From Yamagishiella unicocca (taxonomy: Eukaryota; Chlorophyta; Chlorophyceae; Chlamydomonadales; Volvocaceae), in contig BDSL01000140.1 in assembly GCA_003116995.1 (NCBI GenBank), positions 124,001 to 188,000 of the forward strand: 64,000 nt of DNA, given 5' to 3'. The notes beneath the pieces are model-generated. The model did no database searches and was not told the origin of the DNA. It saw nothing but the letters and a program-made list of their open reading frames with translations. The position numbers and the translations under genes are program-made. This document shows positions 30,501-42,300 of this stretch, piece by piece (position 1 is the stretch's first letter; every line of letters starts with the position of its first letter).

Positions 30501-31689
30501 GCGGCAGCTGCACCACCCGCATCCATTCCCACGACGACAGCGACTTACAGCCTCGGTCCTGGTCTGAGCCACGTCATGTACAACGGCCACACGCAATCGC
30601 AGCAACATGCACCGCAGTCTGCGCTGCAGATGCCGCTCCCGGAAGCGCAGTCAGTCGCGCGTCGGAATATATTTGCAGACCTGGACATCTCCGCCATCCG
30701 GCCGTTGGGCCCGGCGTCCGCCAGGGCCGGCCGCGGCGAGGGGACCGGCGCTGCATCGACGCCCCACGCAGCCTATGCTGCCGGCAGCGGTCGTCCAGTA
30801 GTGGAGCCCGCGTCGTCACCGCTAATCGACGTGGCCGCTGCGCCATACACTATGCATTCCTTTCCAGCGGACAACCTTGACGAAGCAGACGTCGCCCTCC
30901 CATCCTTTGCAGCATTCAGGTGCGGGAGTTTTACGTAAGGGGGAACTTGGAGGAACCCCCGAGGGCCGACCAGCAGACAGGCGAAAGGAAGAGTCTAATC
31001 TTGCGAAATGAGTGTGACCATCCGCGGCACTTGGTGATTGCAGCGTTGCACTTGATCATGGCGCCATGCTTGGCCTTTGGCTTCTAATTATGACTTCGCT
31101 TCCCTATCTCGAGCCCACCTGCAGGCGCTCAGCCGGCACCGCGGCCTTCACATCTGCTCGACCGGTCGCTGGCGGCGCCCAGCCACCGTTCGTCTCGCCC
31201 AGCTTCCACCAGGGCGGCTCCAACGACGGATTCGGTGCGAGAGGTGGCGCAGCCGGCACGTCCCCGCCCGCCGCCGTGGCTGCGGTCCACTCGCGCTCCT
31301 TTCCCACCCAATATCAGCCGCGCAGCCTCGGTGGCGTGTTGGTTCGTACGGGCCCGAACACCGTACCCAGCAGCGGTGGTGCGTCATCAGTCGCAAATGC
31401 GGCTGCCGCCTTCGCCGCCAGCACCACCAGCAGCGGCGCCTACGCTGCAGCGCTCTCAGCCAACGCGGTCGCCGCGGCAGCCACTGGCTCAGACGTCGCA
31501 GCGGCGAGCCTGGCGCGGGCGCATTCAGGGCTCCCGCAACCCCTGGTGTTCAGCATGGGGCCTGAGTTTAGGACACTGCGTGGCACAGGTCTGTCCGCGG
31601 ACAACTCAATGTCCCTAAGCGCCCACACTGCGGCTGCGGCCGCTGGCCGCTCCAAAGCCTCTATCGCTGCGCCGGGTGTGGCTCGTTAA
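27542..31689 (+). CDS. Coiled-coil protein, possible SPICE/CCDC52-like centriolar protein
   Basis: 804 residues in 9 exons: 27542-27670, 27754-27801, 27886-27958, 28163-28757, 29019-29286, 29509-29631, 30116-30196, 30387-30919, 31125-31689. All phases agree. The N-terminus is basic, then reads LPERPAWDATSSNLEKF, KLSSEEQERRKASRVSKN. From memory, the spacing (WD, Thr, Leu, then S-x-E-E, RR/RRK, SKN) resembles the N-terminus of the centriole duplication protein SPICE1/CCDC52. That would suit a biflagellate alga but needs a profile search. A disordered Ser/Ala/Pro region follows, with an acidic patch (GGDSDSEDEDEADGG). A short coiled coil spans exons 6-8, from EDVERRLRLLETTL to NAKLRQELGAF and AQVQQLL. 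The C-terminus is Ala/Ser-rich. A TGTAA at 32226-32230 may be its poly(A) signal. Confidence 0.75.
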
Positions 31690-32596
31690 TGGAATGATGA
31701 TGTCAGGCCTGATGGACGCAAACCAGGCTGACAGTGTCGCTGGGCGCAGCAGCATCAGGGCTGCAGAGGTGCAGGGCGCCGCAGCATCAGGGCTGTTGGG
31801 CTAGGGTCTGCGCCAAATCCGGGTGCATAGTGGCGGCGTGCGGAGTGGATTGATAAACGCATTGGCCGGCGCCAAGCGGCTGATGAGCGACCGTTGAGGC
31901 TATCACGTGCGTCCTGGCGCGTCAACGAGAGATCACGCCGCGGAGTGTGTTGTGGACGCGAGGTGGAGGGTACGCCGACTCTCACGACGCGCCATTGAGC
32001 CGTGTGGGTTTCGGGTTTCTTGGTGGTCGGAGTTTTCGACAACCCCTCTACTTGGTTGCACTCCCCGAGGGTGCGAAGGGTCTGTCAGTCGTTGGAGTGT
32101 AGTGGACTTTCGGTGGACTTTCGGTTTGGGGGTTTATGGGGTGGGTTGAGCTATCGCCAAGCCGATTAGCGGGGCGGCGAGGTTTTTTGTGGGCTGTGGA
32201 CAGGTCGGACGGGTGTTCCGGACTTTGTAAGTCGGTTGGAGGAGTCGTATTGCATCCCGATCCCGTCTCAGGGCCAGCGAACCAAAACGGCCCGGTAACT
32301 GGGGGGTAACCACGCGTCCTAAAGGGAATCCCTCTGCACGGGCCTGTCAGCCCTCAAATAGCCAGGTTCCCATCCTGTCTAGCATAGGATAAGATGGTAC
32401 TGATGCGGGGGGTGGGGGGACGGGTTGGGCGCAACCGCATTGCTGAAACCCGGGTCTGATTGTTCCTGGACGCGCCTGGTTTTGCCTGGCTGCCAAACAC
32501 GAGGGAAGGGGCCCGAACGACTCCGTACATGGTGTGAATCTGTTAATCGCTTTAAGCAACCATAACCGCTAAAGGAGTCCAACAAACGGCACGCTT

Positions 32597-32800
32597 TGCC
32601 TGCGGCGCGCTATCTGGAGGTGCTCAAACTGGATATTCGCTTGTTATCTGTGTCTTTAAGAAGACCGGGAAAAACGCACTTTGTTTGCGGCGCGCGTTCT
32701 GAAGGTACTCAAGTTGGGTGCTCGCTTGTTATCTGTGACATCGAGAAGACCGGCAAAAAATGCGCCATTGTTTGCGGCGCGCTTTGCGACGGTGTCTTTT
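32597..32800 (+). repeat. About 85-bp imperfect tandem repeat, two copies plus part of a third
   Basis: The phrase TTGCGGCGCGC (CTGCGGCGCGC in the first) recurs near 32600, 32685 and 32771. In the first two units it is followed by a similar order: CTCAA, then CGCTTGTTATCTGTG, then AGAAGACCGG. Period is 85-86 bp. Confidence 0.8.
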
Positions 32801-33098
32801 ATGCCCATCTGCCTTCAGGATACCGTCGAAACGCGCGCCGCAGTCGAAGCGCGCTTAATGCTGGATACACCGTCCTTATTCCAGGCACGTTTCTACGGTC
32901 TTTCTGTCTACTTTCTTGCTCCAGTGTGGGTGGAGAGTTGACTCATGAAATGTCAGCAAACGGTTGCAGTGATAGGTTTTATCCAGGCCCGGAGAATATA
33001 ACAGCGAATACAGAATGTCAACCTGTATTGATTGGTGTCGCAGTTGGGCATTAATTGTGTTTGGTCTTAAGCGACGTTAAGGGGCAACCCTAGAGGGC

Positions 33099-33131
33099 GG
33101 GGCCCCCCGGTGCGCTTCGCACCGGGGCCCC
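33099..33131. repeat. GC-rich inverted repeat (hairpin)
   Basis: CCCCGGTGCG and CGCACCGGGG pair perfectly across a 3-base loop at 33105-33127. The pairing extends outward to GGGGCC/GGCCCC with two unpaired C. It lies in intergenic DNA. Confidence 0.85.
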
Positions 33132-33675
33132 ACCCCCAAAAGCAAGAGTTAGATGTGTTTATGGGCCTAATGAAGGCTCACTTTATCCGACCAGCAGGTT
33201 AAGGGTCGGGCCCAGTCGGACCATTGCGCATTGCGCCTCCTCGCGAACGTAGTGATAACATGGATAACGCCCAACATGGATAATTCTTAGTTGTGGTGCT
33301 ACTGCCCATTGCAATGACATTAGTTTTGCGATTTGCGTCGGGCTGCTTCGCTTGCTAGCTGTCATGTTTCGTGTCTCCGCCTTCCGCATACCATACCTCC
33401 CATGCATGTCTACATGCGCGCTGGCGTTCCGTCTGCTTCGTTTTGCGAATGGAGATGTACATGTTGCACGCTTGCCTTGTCACGTTGTCGGTGACAGACG
33501 CATAGGCGGACAGAAAGTGTAGTTTGCCCGTCTGTCACGTTGGTGCCCGGCTGAATGGACGTGAGCGAGTCCGTGTGGGTCTTGCCGCCTGCCCAATGAT
33601 GCTGGTGAAAGTACATGTGTTTTTCGATGGCCGCCCGTTAAGCAGAGGTGCGGTTCGTGAAATTCCCGCGCCAAC

Positions 33676-33682
33676 TATATAA
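33676..33682 (+). promoter_or_regulatory. TATA box of carbonic anhydrase copy 1
   Basis: TATATAA within a CAACTATATAACAG context that is repeated upstream of copy 2. It lies about 500 bases before the ATG, implying a long leader or an unseen 5' UTR intron. Confidence 0.6.
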
Positions 33683-33743
33683 CAGGAGGCGTCGCTTGAC
33701 ATTATGTTTTGATTTCACGATCGCCCATTTCACACTGTCGGCT

Positions 33744-33820
33744 GCGGGACAAGTATTACCCCAAGTGTATTGAGACCCAATTTTGCGGGACAAGCATTAC
33801 CCCAAGTGTATTGAGACCCA
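33744..33820 (+). repeat. Two tandem copies of a 36-bp repeat in the leader of carbonic anhydrase copy 1
   Basis: Copies at 33744-33779 and 33785-33820 differ by one base (GTATTACC against GCATTACC). Unit 2 of the large duplication has only the opening of this element (about 38986-38995), so the doubling is specific to copy 1. Confidence 0.85.
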
Positions 33821-34179
33821 CCCTCACGCAAAAGTAATGCAGTCCTATCATGGTAAGTGCCGTGTCCTAACCCGCGGGCATAAGTAAACACAAAGAACAG
33901 GCCGGGCGTTCACAGGGAAGGGTGGGCGGGCGCACAACAAACAACAAAATCTGGATAAGCCTACTTCCTAGCATTGCCACCCATGTCAGTCCTGAGTGTG
34001 ACTGCCTGGAAGACAGGATAGTCCAGACAGTCTAATACCCTATGGGCCTGATGCTGTCTGAAACCTACTCTTATACAACTGATGCCCTGGATACGTGATT
34101 CTCATACGGGTTTGTGTCATCTTCACCAATGTTGTTTGAGTATCCCCGAGTCAGAAATAACGCAGCCGGCGCAACGACA

Positions 34180-37100
34180 ATGCGTGGCCTATCCTTGTCC
34201 CTCCTGCTAGGAATACTGCAACTTTCTGGCTGGGCTTCTGCGTGCATTTATAAGTATGGAACTTCGCCGGACACGCTGGTAAGCATACTGGTAGCAGTAT
34301 GGTGCCGTTGCGCTTAGTCTGTACAATGTGATGCCGCTCCGGATGAGGTCAGACAATGCACACCTCTGGCATTTCCGCAAACATAATATAAGGATACGTG
34401 TGTTGTACCGGTGCGCCGTATATTAGTGGAAACAGGAATATAGTAGGTGTAGTAGGTAGCGTGGATAATCAACACATCGTGGACGTCGAACATAGTAGTG
34501 CGTGTGAAACAGCGGATTTTTTGCAGAAGCTTTGGTGCTCGTATGGTTGATATCTTGCTCGGCCGCGCCGCCGCCATCGTGTTCGGAATGTATCCTCACG
34601 CCCACCGTAACTTTACACTTGGGCGTTGTTATTACGATTCTGCAGGAACCCCCACACGGTGGGACCCACTGGGACCATGGCTTACACGGAGATGACTGGT
34701 GAGTGTTTTCGCGGCACTCATCGCGGCGAGTTAAATCGTCGATGCATTTCTTTTGTAATAGCAGACATTCTTCACACCCCACCTGACGGGCTTCATCGTC
34801 CATTTTTGCCCGCAATCCAGGACTGGCGTGGATGGAGCTGGCAAGCCATGGATTTGTATGACGGGCAAACATCAAAGCCCAATCAATGTGGGAAATTACC
34901 ATCTGCTTGGTAAGCTGGTAATCTGCTAGCCTCAAGCAGATTCCTTAGGCCTCCGACCTCCCCGAATATATATTAACCTCGTCCATACCCGTAGCGCAGC
35001 AGCCGTCTGCCAACCCTCCGTGAGCGCATGACATGATTACTGCCATTAGAGGAGCCAGACCATTGCAAAGGAAGTAGCTTGATCCAACTTGATCTGCAAC
35101 GAACTCCATGTACCACATTCGTTGGCTTGTAGATGGAAAAGGCAGCAAGATTCCCAGCAACCTTCAGACGACGTGGTCGTATCCCAGCATCGTCTCAAAC
35201 GGCAGCGATGTGGAGGTCATTAACAACGGACACACAATCCAAGTGGAGTGGCTTTACCCTTACACGGCCTCGGTCAAGATCTCAGTTCCGGGTGAGCATA
35301 ATCCGCCCGCTATGGCAGAAATGGCGACAAAGACCGCAGGTACCTGTCAGTTACCAGTTGAATGCGTTTATACTTGAGAAGAACTTATGCAATGCGGTAG
35401 CTGTATGAAACTACAGTTACATGGCTCTAGACAAGCAGGTCTGAAATTGTGGGCAGATCTGTAAGCACACCGCATAGAGGTGCGAAAGACGCCAAATGGT
35501 TCAGGTCCAAGCACGCTGAAATTTATCCGTCTTGCGGTATGAACGGCAAATATTGTCGTACAGAGATGTACCGCACTAGCCTTAATGGGCAGGCGGGAGC
35601 AAACCACGCCCCCCATGCATTCCATCGCTGCATCCCTCCCATACATCTTGACCAATGCACCTACACCGTGTAAACCTAAAGTGCGGTTATTGATTGTTAT
35701 TGTTGCATAAATAATGCACCACGTACGCAGCCGATGCGGACGAGTCAACCCGGGTCACCGCTGTCCTCGGCATGCACGCCGAGGACAAATCGGTCACCGT
35801 CAACGCCCAGCCGCTGCAGTTCCACTTTCATACCGTGTCAGAGCACCTGCTGTCCGGTAAGGTCGCGGAATGGGCATAGGAAGGGCGTGCGCGTGCATGC
35901 GTGGAATGTCATCGAAGTACATAGCTTGTGCTTCAGCTGGGCGGTCTGTGTCTTCCTCTCATTATTCAATGTTTCATTTCTTGTTTTACTGGGGCCTGCC
36001 CGTGGACTCGAGAGGTGCTACGCAGCCCAGTGCATGAGGCCTGTATCCCAGCATGTACCTCGGCATCTCGTAGCTTACCAGCAACTCTCGACCCCCGCGA
36101 CATGTACCTGGACGCGATCAGGCCACTACTACCCCCTCGAGCTGCACATCGTCCACCGAGTGACCGACATCCCCGCGTGCGCCAACGGCTGCTACTCCGT
36201 GACCGGAATTCTGTTCGAGATCACAAACGGCCCCGACAACAAGCTGCTGAGCGCCATCTGGGATGCAATGCCGATGCGTGAGGGGGTAGGTAGCTGGACT
36301 GTTATTTTCACCCGGCGCCTTTTGGGTCGGGGAACCTTCAGCGCAGCTCGAAGAAAGAACAAATTGTCGAGGCGCGAAAACAAGTATGCATGCGGGGATG
36401 GCAGACGGGATGTTGTTGTTGTAACGGTTACAATGGGTTCCAGACCAAGAGATAGAACCATCGGGCGCATCGCCTGGGATATATAGGAGTCAGCAGGTTG
36501 CACTCAGCTAGCGAAATCGTAATGGGCACTGTAAGCGTTAGCGAGAAATTAATGGGCAGCGTCTAGGCGAGGGAGAGAACTTAGGTGAAAGCGGGCCGTT
36601 CTAGCTACACTACTCAATTTTTTCCACACCTCTCGCAACGGACCCATACCAACGGACCCATACCCGAGTTGCTGAAACGCCTCTCCGTCTTTGCCTGCTT
36701 CTGATTCGCGTTCATGTTGCCACCCGTTGCGTGCAGACCATCAATTACTTGCCCAAGGGCGCCGAGATCCCCCTGGGCGACATCCTGCCCGCTCCCGAGA
36801 ACCGCACGTATGTGACCTATGAGGGCTCCCTGACCACCCCTCCCTGCTCGGAGGGGCTCCTGTGGCACGTCATGACGAAGCCGCAGAAGATCAGCCGCAA
36901 CCAGGTGCGGCGTGTAGATTACACGGGCCTCCCTGTTTCCTTCTCAGGAGCCATGAGGTGGCTGGGACGAAGTACTCCATCAGCCCACTAGATGCCTTGG
37001 TTGATTTCCAGCTAAGGGACTGTTTGCGCATGGTAAAAGGGCGGTGGAATGCGGCTTGATTCCATTCGGTGGGGGTCCGCGGCCTGGCTGTGTCAGTTCA

Positions 37101-37619
37101 CTCGCTCGCGCCCTCCCTACACCTTTCGCAACGTTGCCTCCATTGAATGCCTCGTACGTGTCGTATCGCAGTGGCGCAAGTACATGAAGGCTGTGGGCAT
37201 GAAGGATTGTTCCCTCAAGGCGAACGCCACGTCGGCCGAGCACCCACACCAACATCGCCGCATGCTGGCTGAGGAGCAAGCCGTCGGCCCGCAAGATTGT
37301 AAGCAAGCCTTGGCTGGAATGTGGAGACAAAACCTTGCGATGTGCTGTGCGTCCTCAGCAGCACCAGGCAGCACCTTCATGCGTCATCGGTAGCCTCGCA
37401 TTATGTATTTTACTTATGCGCAATCCTGATGCAATGACATGTTAGCCCTCAAGCTCCAGCCAGCGAACCATGCCGTCCATGCTCATCAGGACCCGCTTCG
37501 CTGAACACTGTTTCTGTTTCCCCCGTGCAGACGACTGCAAGCTCATCGCCTACGGCACGAACTACCGCTCGCCTCAGAACACCGGCGACCGCACCGTCAA
37601 GCTGGCGCGTGCGTATTGA
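34180..37619 (+). CDS. Alpha-type carbonic anhydrase, secreted (periplasmic CAH1/CAH2-like), copy 1
   Basis: Zinc enzyme interconverting CO2 and bicarbonate, here probably in the periplasm for the CO2-concentrating mechanism. Nine exons encode 357 residues: 34180-34278, 34646-34698, 34821-34909, 35133-35291, 35731-35856, 36122-36285, 36737-36904, 37172-37298, 37531-37619. A hydrophobic signal peptide (MRGLSLSLLLGILQLSGWASA) leads into CIYKYGTSPD, as in Chlamydomonas CAH1/CAH2. The fold markers are HWDHGLHG, HQSPINVG, INNGHTIQVEW, FHFHTVSEH and LELHIVH (three zinc-binding His) and YEGSLTTPPCSEGLLWHV. A His/Arg-rich linker (HPHQHRRMLAE) precedes the last exon, where the Chlamydomonas precursor is cut into large and small subunits; cleavage here is inferred. 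An in-frame upstream ATG at 34114 would bury the signal peptide, so 34180 is preferred. Copy 2 follows in tandem. Confidence 0.93.
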
Positions 37620-38726
37620 TTGTCACGGCGTTATGAGGTGTGTCTAGGATGCACACGCACGCGAAGCATGCTTGTCACAGGCGCGCTCGTTTGCGCACTA
37701 GGTTGACTATATATACGTCGCCACCATCGAATGTGTATTTCATTGGATTCATTGCTCGTGATTAAAGCTAGACATCACGTAGTGTCGTAGTCACACAGGC
37801 ACAAGAGAGCAATCTAACGTAGTCCAAAGTGGTAACGATTCAAAACGGAATCGGTGAAAAGGCATCGTGTGCAATCGTGATAAAATTCTGCATCGTAAGG
37901 ACAATATTTTACGGTGCAAGGTCGTGCCGCAAGGACAGCTGTCGGCGGTGTGCTGGTGCGGTTTTGTGCTAATTACGTCCCCTGAAGAAATATCGGAGTA
38001 GAAGGCCGAGTGTGCCTCGTCTGCGACCGCCCTCTCGCTGCAAAGGCGTGGATGGCGCCCCTCGTTTGGGAATGGCAGGATTTAGTAGGGTTTTGTCAGT
38101 GCAGGGCCCCTCGTCAAAACCGGAGCAAATTTTTGTCTAATTTTCAAGGTTGATAACCGCAACCTTTACGGTCGCATCCTGAAGTGCAGGGCTCGCAGGG
38201 GGACACGAGCTCGTGAATCGAACCTGACGTTATGCGTATGTGTATACACTATGGGCTGGAGGAGCCCTCATGCTCGGGTATTAACCTGTAACGTTGAAGG
38301 ACGATGCAACTGCGTCTAGAACTTTCGGGAAGCTTTCCTTGTCGGATTGCAGTAAAAACGTGGTTAGGATAAGTTCAGCGCTCTACTCATTGCAGGCTGT
38401 GCTTGCTGCTGCAGGCATAGTGAATCACAACGTCCACTGCGCAAACACATTAAAGAAGGGTACACACGGTTGTCAATCGCAAAACTATACATTTGCCGCA
38501 TACTTGTTCGCCTGATTCACCAAAGAGCTGACGGCCCTACCTCTAAAAACGTCAACGTGCGGTGGAACCTGTCACATGGCCTACCTACACATACGCGCCG
38601 TCGCGCGCCGCGCCTTCCTTTCGTTCCCTTTCACACACAGCTGTCAGTACTATGCTCCGTTGTGCTCGTTCCTGGAACACCCAGCCGGTTCGATAAGGCC
38701 CGGCATACGGCGATACACACCGGAGT
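37620..38726. other. 3' flank of carbonic anhydrase copy 1, no further gene
   Basis: Aligns along most of its length with 42936-44095, the 3' flank of copy 2. No open frame is shared between the two, which argues against a second gene in the duplicated unit. Confidence 0.6.
38287..38291 (+). terminator. Putative TGTAA polyadenylation signal, carbonic anhydrase copy 1
   Basis: TGTAACGTTG-type site about 670 bases past the stop. The equivalent position in the copy 2 flank (43654 and 43661) has TGTAA twice, so the site is preserved in the duplication. Confidence 0.4.
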
Positions 38727-38876
38727 TGTTTGTCCATCTGCCGCGTAGGCGCCCGGCTAAATGGACGTGAGTCTCGCCGTCTGCCCAATGATATTGGTGA
38801 AACCGTTATAAGTGAACGTGTTTTCCGCCGGCTGACCGTTGAGCAGAGTTGGAGTTCATGTAATACCCACGGCAAC

Positions 38877-38883
38877 TATATAA
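38877..38883 (+). promoter_or_regulatory. TATA box of carbonic anhydrase copy 2
   Basis: TATATAA in the same context as copy 1, 516 bases before the ATG. The matching spacing in both copies supports it as the core promoter. Confidence 0.6.
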
Positions 38884-39398
38884 CAGAATCGCTTGACCAT
38901 GTATTTCTTTGCGTTCTATTCACATGGTTGATGTCATGGTATATTCGTTTTTCTTTCACGCTTTTGCCCATTTCACACTGTTGGCTGCGAGACAAGTGGG
39001 CTGCGGGGCTGCGTGAAGGCCCATCTTCACGCACGCGATAAGCGCGAGGACACGGCCATAAACCCACAGCACACGAACGAAACGAACGATATTCGGCATC
39101 AATGCGCTCTTCAGTTCCAGACCGTGTTGTATTGTGTTCACATCCAGCGAATAATTCTACTACCTAGATTGTAACCCATGTCAGTCCCGAGGTGACTGCC
39201 TGGACGACTGGGGACATCAGTCCGTACAGTCTGATGCCGAGGGGCCTGATGCCCTAGATGAAGCCTTCGCTTATGTATCTGGTGAAATCGTTGTGAGCTC
39301 GTAATACGATATTGTATCATATTCTCTAACGTTTGCACCTAGCGGCATCAGCAAGCCAGAAACAGACTGCCCTAAACAAAGCAGCCGGCGCAACGACA

Positions 39399-42300
39399 AT
39401 GCGTGGGCAAGCCTTGTCCCTATTGCTGGGAATCCTGCAACTTTCTGGCTGGACTTCTGCGTGCATTTACAAGTATGGAACTTCGCCGGATTCGCTGGTA
39501 AGCATACTGCGGTATTGTACCGCGATGGTCAGACTGTGAAAACGTGATGCCGCTCCGAAATAGTTCAGACGGAAACCGCTGGACTTACCGCAAATATGTT
39601 GTAAGGAGAAGTGTGTTGAGCCGGTACACAGTAAACTAATGGCTTTCGAAACAGAAACAATAGCTGTACTAGGTAGTGTGGATAATCAACACTTCAGACA
39701 TGGATATGGGATGTTATAGAGTAGGGCGGAACGCGTGCCTGCTTGACCTTTGGTGCTCGTATTGTTGGTAGCCCTAAGGCCGCCGCCGTCGTGGTCGGAA
39801 CGCAACCTCATGCCCATTGTAACTTTATACTAAGGCGTTATCATTACGATGCTGTAGGCACCCCCACACGGTGGGACCCACTGGGACCATAGCTTACACG
39901 GAGATGACTGGTGAGTGCGTTGTCGAGTGCCTTTCGCAGCACTCATCGATGTGTTTTTTAAAAGTACGAACATAATCTCTACATAGCAGCCATACTTCAC
40001 GCCGCACCTGAAGGGCTCCCTCATCCATGTACGCCCGCAACTCAGGACTGGCGTGGATGCAGCTGGCAATCCATGGATGTGCATGACGGGCCATCATCAG
40101 AGCCCAATCAATGTGGGAACGTACCACGTGCTCGGTAAGCTGGGAATCTGCTAGCCTCAAGCGAATCCCTTAGGCCCCCGACCTGCCCCGACCTCGTCCG
40201 GCCCTAACCCCATCCCTACCCGTAGCAGCCGTCCGCCAACCCGCCGTGCGCGCATGCCATGATGATTGCTAATAGAGAAGCCAGACCGTTGCAAACAAAA
40301 AGAGCTTGAACCAACTCGCTTGCTCCGCAACGAACCCTGTGTACATCTGTTGGCTTGTAGATGGACAAGGTAGCAAGATTCCCAGCAATCTTCAGACCAA
40401 GTGGTATTATCCCAACATCGTCTCAAATGGCAGTGATGTGGAGGTCATTAACAACGGACACACAATCCAAGTGGAATGGCTTTACCCTTACATGGCCTCG
40501 GTCAAGATCTCAGTTCCTGGTGAGCTAAGTCCCGCACGCTATGGCAAAAATGGCGCCAAAGACCGCAACGCGTGGAGCATAGCATATACCTGCCGGCCAC
40601 CAGTCGGCTGCGTTTGTACCTGAGAAGAGCTTATGTAATGCGGTAGCTGTGTTGAGGAAACAACAGTTACATGGCGCGAGGCACGGAGCTCTGAAACTGC
40701 GGGCAGACCTGAAAACACATCGCATAGATGTGTGAAAGCCATCAAGGATTCGGGGACGCGCAATCTGGAACTTGTCAATGTCCATAGTAGGTATTATTGT
40801 ACAGACCGCTGCACCGCACGGGCCTTACTGGTCAGGCGAGAGCAGACCACGGCCTCGAACGTTCCGTCGCTGCAACCCTCTCACGCATCCCGACCAGTGC
40901 ACCTACACCGTGTAAACCTAGAGTAATTTTACTGACGTACGTGTAATGCACCACGCACGCAGCCGATGCAGACGAGACAACCCCGATCACCGCTGTCCTT
41001 GGCATGCACGCCGAGGACGAGTCAACCACTGTCAACGCTCAGCCGGTGCAGTTTCACTTTCATACCATGTCCGAGCACCTTCTATCCGGTAAGCTTGCGA
41101 AATAGACAATGGAAGGTACAAATACGTTGTTTATGCTTCGGCTGGGATTTCTTGGTCTTCATCTCGTTTCCTTTTCATTCGTCATGTTGAAATGGGCCCA
41201 GCCTGCGTACTCGAAAGGTGCTACGTAGCCCGCTGGAGGCCTGTGTTAGGGTTTGGAGTACTTGTGCAGCAACTTCGCCATATGTCACCAAACTGTGGAC
41301 TCCCAGCATGTGCATCGACACGTTTAGCTAGCTTTACCAGCGACGCTGAACGCCCGCAACACGTACCTCCACTCGTGCAGGCCACTACTACCCCCTCGAG
41401 CTGCACATCGTCCACCGAGTGACCGGCATCCCCGCGTGCGCCAACGGCTGCTACTCCGTGACCGGAATTCTGTTCGAGATCACAAACGGCCCCGACAACA
41501 AGCTGCTGAGCGCCATCTGGGATGCAATGCCGATGCGTGAGGGGGTAGGTAGCTGGACTGTTATTTTCACCCGGCGCCTTTTGGGTCGGGGAACCTTCAG
41601 CGCAGCTCGAAGAAAGAACAAATTGTCGAGGCGCGAAAACAAGCATGCATGCGGGGATGGCAGACGGGATGTTGTTGTTGTAACGGTTACAGTGGGTTCC
41701 AGACCAAGAGATAGAACCATCGGGCGCATCGCCTGGGATATATAGGAGTCAGCAGGTTGCACTCAGCTAGCGAAATCGTAATGGGCACTGTAAGCGTTAG
41801 CGAGAAATTAATGGGTAGCGTCTAGGCGAGGGAGAGAACCTAGGTGAAAGCGGGCCGTTCTAGCTACACTACTCAATTTTTTCCACACCTCTCGCAACGG
41901 ACCCATACCAACGGACCCATACCCGAGTTGCTGAAACGCCTCTCCGTCTTTGCCTGCTTCTCATTCACGTTCCTGTTACCACCCGTTGCGTGCAGGCCAT
42001 CAGGTACCTGCCCAAGGACGCCGAGATCCCCCTGGGCGACATCCTGCCCGCTCCCGAGAACCGCACGTATGTGACCTATGAGGGCTCCCTGACCACCCCT
42101 CCCTGCTCGGAGGGGCTCCTGTGGCACGTCATGACGAAGCCGCAGAAGATCAGCCGCAACCAGGTGCGGCGCATCGAATACACGGGCCTCCCTGTTTTCT
42201 TCTCAGGAGCCAGGCGGCGGCTGGGACGGAAGCATCCCAACAACCCACCTGATGCCTTGGTTGATTTCCAGCTAAGGGACTGTTTGCGCCTGGTGGAAGC

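Larger units (their letters stand above)
31690..33521. other. Non-coding region with repeats
   Basis: No gene is supported. It holds an approximately 85-bp tandem repeat (32597-32800) and a strong hairpin (33099-33131). Open frames here, such as 32596-33054, are made by the repeat and show no protein family. Confidence 0.55.

Noticed and set aside
32596..33054. 152-residue open frame as a small gene
   Set aside because: It coincides with the 85-bp tandem repeat and repeats its own peptide; no family or splice support.
33105..33127. Hairpin as a tRNA or rho-independent terminator
   Set aside because: No cloverleaf or T-run, and the genome is eukaryotic nuclear DNA.
35734..36486. 250-residue continuous open frame in carbonic anhydrase copy 1
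   Set aside because: It runs through introns 5 and 6. The exon pattern shared with copy 2 and the family sequence show splicing at 35856, 36122 and 36285.
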